Assembly (NCBI GenBank): GCA_023457715.1
Contig: JAEWKR010000011.1
Location: 1 to 8,770, forward strand
Origin: Verrucomicrobiota bacterium
Lineage (GTDB): Bacteria > Verrucomicrobiota > Verrucomicrobiia > Opitutales > Opitutaceae
Direction: 5' to 3'
Length of the DNA stretch: 8,770 nucleotides
A model generated the notes under the pieces. The model saw nothing but the letters and a program-made list of their open reading frames with translations, was not told where the DNA came from and searched no databases. This document shows positions 5,808 to 8,770 of the stretch, piece after piece; position 1 is the stretch's first letter, and every line of letters starts with the position of its first letter. The translations under genes were made by a program, and so were the position numbers.

Positions 5808-7673
5808 ATGCCCCGTCCTTTTGCCGCCGCCTGGTCGCGCCTCGACGCCGTGTATCGCGACCAGCCCTACTTCACCGGCGTCCGCGCCCGGCTCTTTGCC
5901 TGGTTCGCGGCCGGCGTGCTCGGCTTTGTGCCCTTGAATCTCGCCCGGGTGGCCTGGGCCCACCCGGAGCAGGTGGCCACGCGCTTCGGGTTGAACGCGG
6001 GCATCGCCGCCCTGGCGGCAGCGGCGCTGCTGCTGTGCTGGCGGGGGCGGTTGATGCTGGCCGGCGCGACGCTCTCGATCGGATTGACCGCCGCCTCGCA
6101 CCTGACCTGGCCCCTGCTGCCACCGCGCCTGATCCCCCACCCCCTGAATGCCGCCTTCCACCTGTACATCCTGGAGGTGATCGCGCTGCTGATCGCGCTC
6201 GTGTTCTCCACCCGCACCGTGGCGGTGGTGGTCCTGCTCATTTCGCTGACCGGCAATGTGGCGCTCCGCGTCACCCGCCTGAGCGGGGCGGAGCTGGACC
6301 CCCTGCTCCAGGCGCCCGCCCACTCGCTCACCGCGCAGGGCTCGCTCGGGCTGGGCTTCATCTTCGTCCTCGGCCTGGCTCTCATCCGCATGATCGAGGC
6401 GGCGCACCGGCGCAACGAGGAGTCCCTGGCCGAATCCCGCCGGACCAACGAAAACCTCGAGCAGCTGGTGTCGGAACGCACGCGCGCGTTCGAACAGGCC
6501 TCGACGCAGGCGCAGGCCGCGGCACGGACCAAGGGCGAGTTCCTCGCCAACATGAGCCACGAGATCCGCACGCCGCTGAACGGGATCGTGGCCTCCGCCG
6601 ACCTGCTGCGACGCCGGCGCGACCTCCCGGCGGAAGCCGCCGAACAGGTGCGGCTGGTCGCCGAGTCCGGCGATCTCCTGCTGCGGCTGCTGGGCGACAT
6701 CCTGGATTTTTCCAAGATCGAGGCGTCGATGCTCACGCTCGAGCGGCAGCCCTTCGAATTGTGTCCCATCGTCGAGGATACCCTGGCCCTGATGCGGACC
6801 CGCTCCGCGGCGGACGAGGTCGCCCTGACCCTGGAAATGCCCGGCATGCGGCCCACGCTCCTGGGCGACAGCTACCGGCTGCGGCAGGTGCTCTTCAACC
6901 TGTTGTCCAACGCGGTGAAGTTCACCCCGGCGGCCGGCCGGGTGAGCCTGCGCGTCACGACCGGCGCGCCGGCTCACGGGGTGATGCCGGTCCGGTTCGA
7001 GGTGCAGGACACCGGCATCGGGATGGATGCGGCGACGCAACAGCGCGTGTTTGAACGCTTCACGCAGGCGGACTCCTCCACGACGCGGCGTTACGGCGGG
7101 ACCGGGCTGGGACTTGCGATCAGCGCGCGGCTGGTCGCGCTCATGGGCGGCAAGCTGGAAGTCGAGAGCGCACCCGGCCAGGGGTCGCGTTTTCATTTCA
7201 CGCTCCCCCTGCCCCTTGCGACGCTGCCCGTCGATTCCGTCCAGCCGGCGCCCGCGAACGCGGGCGCGCTGCGCCTCCGCGTCCTGCTCGCCGAAGACAA
7301 CGCGATCAACCGGCGGATCATCCAGGCGCAACTGACCCACCTCGGGTGCGGGTACGTCGGGGCGATCGACGGCGAGGAGGCCCTGGCCGCGCTGGAGCAG
7401 GATCCGCTGCCCGACGTCGTGCTGATGGACTGTCACATGCCCCGGCTCGACGGCTGGGAAACCACCCGGCGCATCCGCGGCTGGGCGTCGAATGCCGACC
7501 CCAGACGCCAGCGCGCGGCCGTGCTGCCGATCGTGGCGCTGACCGCAGCGGCGCTGCCGGAGGAGCGCGCGCGTTGTCTGGACGCGGGGATGGACGGCTT
7601 CCTGGCCAAGCCGCTCAAGCTGGCCGAGCTCGAGCAGCTGCTCCGCACGTACGTTTCGCCGCGCGCGCCGTAG
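5808..7673 (+). CDS. Hybrid sensor histidine kinase with six-helix membrane domain
   Basis: The product is 621 residues from the ATG at 5808. The N-terminal 200 residues hold about six hydrophobic helices (roughly 27-48, 62-78, 82-104, 115-133, 136-152, 178-196) with short loops and no large external domain, so sensing is probably within the membrane; I do not recognise a named MASE/7TM family. A charged, coiled-coil-like linker spans about 197-240. HisKA carries S-H-E-I-R-T-P-L-N with phospho-acceptor His251. HATPase has Asn364/Asn368 (N-L-L-S-N-A-V-K-F), D-T-G-I-G (401-405), F-x-R-F-T-Q (415-420) and Y-G-G-T-G-L-G-L (429-436). The receiver has E496/D497, phospho-acceptor Asp541, Thr579 and Lys601. 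The kinase core is the common hybrid type, different from the HDLNN type of the other kinase here. There is no Hpt or DNA-binding domain, so the downstream partner must be encoded elsewhere. It is divergent from the hydrolase gene. Confidence 0.95.
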   Translation: MPRPFAAAWSRLDAVYRDQPYFTGVRARLFAWFAAGVLGFVPLNLARVAWAHPEQVATRFGLNAGIAALAAAALLLCWRGRLMLAGATLSIGLTAASHLTWPLLPPRLIPHPLNAAFHLYILEVIALLIALVFSTRTVAVVVLLISLTGNVALRVTRLSGAELDPLLQAPAHSLTAQGSLGLGFIFVLGLALIRMIEAAHRRNEESLAESRRTNENLEQLVSERTRAFEQASTQAQAAARTKGEFLANMSHEIRTPLNGIVASADLLRRRRDLPAEAAEQVRLVAESGDLLLRLLGDILDFSKIEASMLTLERQPFELCPIVEDTLALMRTRSAADEVALTLEMPGMRPTLLGDSYRLRQVLFNLLSNAVKFTPAAGRVSLRVTTGAPAHGVMPVRFEVQDTGIGMDAATQQRVFERFTQADSSTTRRYGGTGLGLAISARLVALMGGKLEVESAPGQGSRFHFTLPLPLATLPVDSVQPAPANAGALRLRVLLAEDNAINRRIIQAQLTHLGCGYVGAIDGEEALAALEQDPLPDVVLMDCHMPRLDGWETTRRIRGWASNADPRRQRAAVLPIVALTAAALPEERARCLDAGMDGFLAKPLKLAELEQLLRTYVSPRAP

Positions 7674-7684
7674 GCCGGCTGGCC

Positions 7685-7700
7685 GGGTGCGAAGGCACCT
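7685..7700 (+). terminator. Hairpin after the second kinase stop, possible weak terminator
   Basis: GGTGC (7686-7690) and GCACC (7695-7699) pair around GAAG, with a possible G-T pair extending the stem. It begins 12 bases beyond the TAG at 7671-7673. No T-run follows, so termination would have to be of a non-classical kind. It may simply be a chance stem. Confidence 0.25.
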
Positions 7701-7767
7701 CGGGAAAAGCACCAAATCGCGGCGGCGCCTGAAACCAAAGGTCCCGGCAGACCACGATAGGATCGTC

Positions 7768-8265
7768 ATGGACGGCTCCAACGCATGCACCTGGCCGGAG
7801 GTTAAACAGCGCGCCCATTATCTCGCCTGGCTCGGCACGGCGGTGGGGACGGCAGGCCTCGTCGGGCTGACCGTCGATCTGGCGGTGGTCGCGCTGACGG
7901 GCGGCGCAGTTGGCCTGGAGTTGGTCCCGCTGCTCTACGCCTGCATGATCTTCCCCCCGCTGGTGTACGGTTGGCGCCGGCACGGCGAGGCGTATCACGG
8001 CTTCCTCGAACTGGAGCACGCCCTGGACCAGGCCTGGAGCCCCGCGGGCCCCGGCTCTCGCTATGGCGAGATCGCCGACTTCATCGCGCGCATCGAACAA
8101 GCGCGCGGGATGGACCGGCAGGTCGTGCGCCTCGAAGCGAAGCAATGGCTCCTCGCGAATGCGGGGAAGCTCAGCCGGGAAGAAAGGGAATTCGTGGCCG
8201 AGCACCTGGGGTATCTGAGGCGGCCTGAGCGGCCTGAGCGGCCTGCGGCCGCATTTGAGATTTGA
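7768..8265 (+). CDS. Unrecognised two-helix membrane protein
   Basis: The product is 165 residues from the ATG at 7768, chosen because AGGA (7759-7762) lies 5 bases upstream; the frame is open back to a GTG at 7687, but that extension is a short basic run lacking a ribosome site. I do not recognise a family. Two hydrophobic segments (about 20-45 and 49-69) form a membrane hairpin. Residues 70-150 are a soluble, charged, probably alpha-helical region (E-L-E-H-A-L-D-Q-A-W, I-A-D-F-I-A-R-I-E, then L-S-R-E-E-R-E-F-V-A-E-H-L). The C-terminus is R-P-E repeats encoded by a 9-base repeat. The last residues (F-E-I) and the TGA stop come from an ATTTGAG heptamer repeat, so the original stop may have been lost or moved. 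It follows the second kinase by 94 bases on the same strand, but has its own ribosome site and a hairpin lies between. Confidence 0.72.
   Translation: MDGSNACTWPEVKQRAHYLAWLGTAVGTAGLVGLTVDLAVVALTGGAVGLELVPLLYACMIFPPLVYGWRRHGEAYHGFLELEHALDQAWSPAGPGSRYGEIADFIARIEQARGMDRQVVRLEAKQWLLANAGKLSREEREFVAEHLGYLRRPERPERPAAAFEI
8214..8250 (+). repeat. 9-base tandem repeat (CCTGAGCGG) inside the membrane-protein gene end
   Basis: Two perfect units of CCTGAGCGG plus a degenerate unit on each side cover this stretch. In frame they encode L-R-R-P-E-R-P-E-R-P at the C-terminus. The length is a multiple of three, so unit changes would keep the frame. It runs directly into the heptamer repeat, making the whole 3' end of this gene low-complexity. 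Confidence 0.7.
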
Positions 8266-8286
8266 GATTTGAGATTTGGAATTTGG
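8253..8286 (+). repeat. Heptamer tandem repeat (ATTTGAG)n overlapping the stop codon
   Basis: Three perfect ATTTGAG units (8253-8273) are followed by two decayed ones (ATTTGGA, ATTTGG). The TGA stop of the membrane-protein gene is at 8263-8265 inside the second unit. The same heptamer recurs at 8461-8490 and 8631-8660 within the downstream array. It is sharply AT-rich against the surrounding gene. Confidence 0.9.
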
Positions 8287-8330
8287 CGGCGCGGTCCGAG
8301 CTGCCCGGCATTCGATCGCGTGAAGGAGGA

Positions 8331-8770
8331 TCGTCGAATCGCTGGCGCTCTTCGCTACATCGGAGTAGCTGCCCCCCAGGTTGGATGTTGGACCTGGATT
8401 CCGAAGTAGCCACAGAGAGCACAGAGCTCCGACACTGAGGACACGGAGGCTCGGTCCTGGATTTGAGATTTGTGATTTGAGATTTGAGATCAGCTTCAAG
8501 TCATCGAATCGCTGGCGCTCTTCGCTACATCGGAGTAGCTGCCCCCAGGTTGGATGTTGGACCTGGATTCCGAAGTAGCCACAGAGAGCACAGAGCTCCG
8601 ACACCGAGGACACGGAGGCTCGGTCCTTGGATTTGAGATCTGAAATTTGAGATTTGAGATCGGTGTCAGTCGTCGAATCGCTGGCGCTCTTCGCTACATT
8701 GGAGTAGCTGCCCCCAGGTTGGATGTTGGATGTTGGATGTTGGATGTTGGATGTTCGCTGTTCGCTGTTC
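8331..8770. repeat. Tandem array of ~170-base repeats, 2.6 copies, running off the window
   Basis: Copy 1 is 8331-8500, copy 2 is 8501-8669, and copy 3 starts at 8670 and is cut by the window edge. Each begins with CGAATCGCTGGCGCTCTTC. A hairpin follows, GCTAC-6 bases-GTAGC (8353-8368 in copy 1), nested inside CTGG/CCAG. Then come TTGGATG units, GAAGTAGC, four CACNGAG motifs (8411, 8420, 8433, 8442 in copy 1), and finally ATTTGAG heptamers and a 20-base variable spacer. Copies 1 and 2 differ by only a few bases. No reading frame across it is convincing; frames that span it just translate the repeats. This covers the last 500 bases, where I see no gene. Confidence 0.9.
8719..8770 (+). repeat. 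Expanded heptamers (TTGGATG)5 and (TTCGCTG)n in array copy 3
   Basis: Five perfect TTGGATG units (8719-8753) are followed in the same 7-base phase by TTCGCTG units (8754-8767) to the window edge. Array copies 1 and 2 have a single TTGGATG plus a TTGGACC at the matching place, so copy 3 shows expansion of the unit and then a switch to a new unit. Confidence 0.92.

Noticed and set aside
4674..7790. A 1038-codon minus-strand open frame covering the hydrolase and continuing antisense to the second kinase
   Set aside because: Only the part from the ATG at 5693 has family motifs and a signal peptide. The upstream part is Arg/Gly/His/Gln-rich and is the mirror of GC-biased kinase codons.
7615..8613. 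A 332-codon minus-strand frame across the repeat array and the membrane-protein gene
   Set aside because: Its sequence repeats with the 170-base DNA unit and turns into antisense of a better-supported gene; there is no domain.
8331..8770. A CRISPR array, suggested by regular repeats
   Set aside because: The repeat unit is about 170 bases, spacers are about 20 bases and low in number, internal simple repeats dominate, and no cas gene is present.

Overview
The window is GC-rich bacterial DNA with codon use strongly biased to G/C at third positions. Weak Shine-Dalgarno signals, two long hybrid histidine kinases, a secreted nucleoside hydrolase of the D-I-G-x-D-I-D-D type, and abundant short intergenic repeats (7-bp tandem repeats, CGAA repeats at 10-bp spacing, CACNGAG repeats) together suggest Verrucomicrobiota, perhaps the Opitutales. 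That assignment is inference; there is no rRNA or marker gene here.

Layout, left to right. Positions 1-171 hold no gene, only two small inverted repeats and a heptamer repeat (AAACCAG)n just beyond the stop of a minus-strand gene for an exported CusF-like copper-binding protein with a cysteine cluster (172-537). Divergent from it is a DedA/VTT membrane protein (693-1304, +). This converges on a small possible DUF2934-like protein (1318-1635, -). A palindromic, MITE-like repeat follows at 1735-1926. Next come two minus-strand genes: a PAS-containing hybrid histidine kinase (1943-4522) and, upstream of it, a secreted nucleoside hydrolase-like protein (4674-5693). The gap between them holds a third copy of the same repeat end, so the kinase gene is bracketed by this repeat family. 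A 114-bp divergent region separates the hydrolase from a second hybrid kinase with a six-helix membrane domain (5808-7673, +). After that comes an unrecognised two-helix membrane protein (7768-8265, +). Its stop codon is made by a heptamer repeat that opens a roughly 170-bp tandem repeat array running off the right edge (about 8253-8770).

Functionally, the centre is a small signalling neighbourhood. Two hybrid kinases of different HisKA subclasses end in receiver domains, so their signals must pass to an Hpt or response regulator that is not in the window. The nucleoside hydrolase could be a co-transcribed neighbour of the first kinase. The copper protein and the DedA protein are envelope functions with no evident link to the kinases.

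The most unusual material is the repeat content. A CGAA-phased repeat abuts gene ends, four different 7-bp tandem repeats occur (one visibly expanded between array copies), and the right-hand array carries a conserved hairpin. I see no CRISPR array, tRNA, rRNA, transposase or phage gene, and no complete new system that I can defend beyond these observations.
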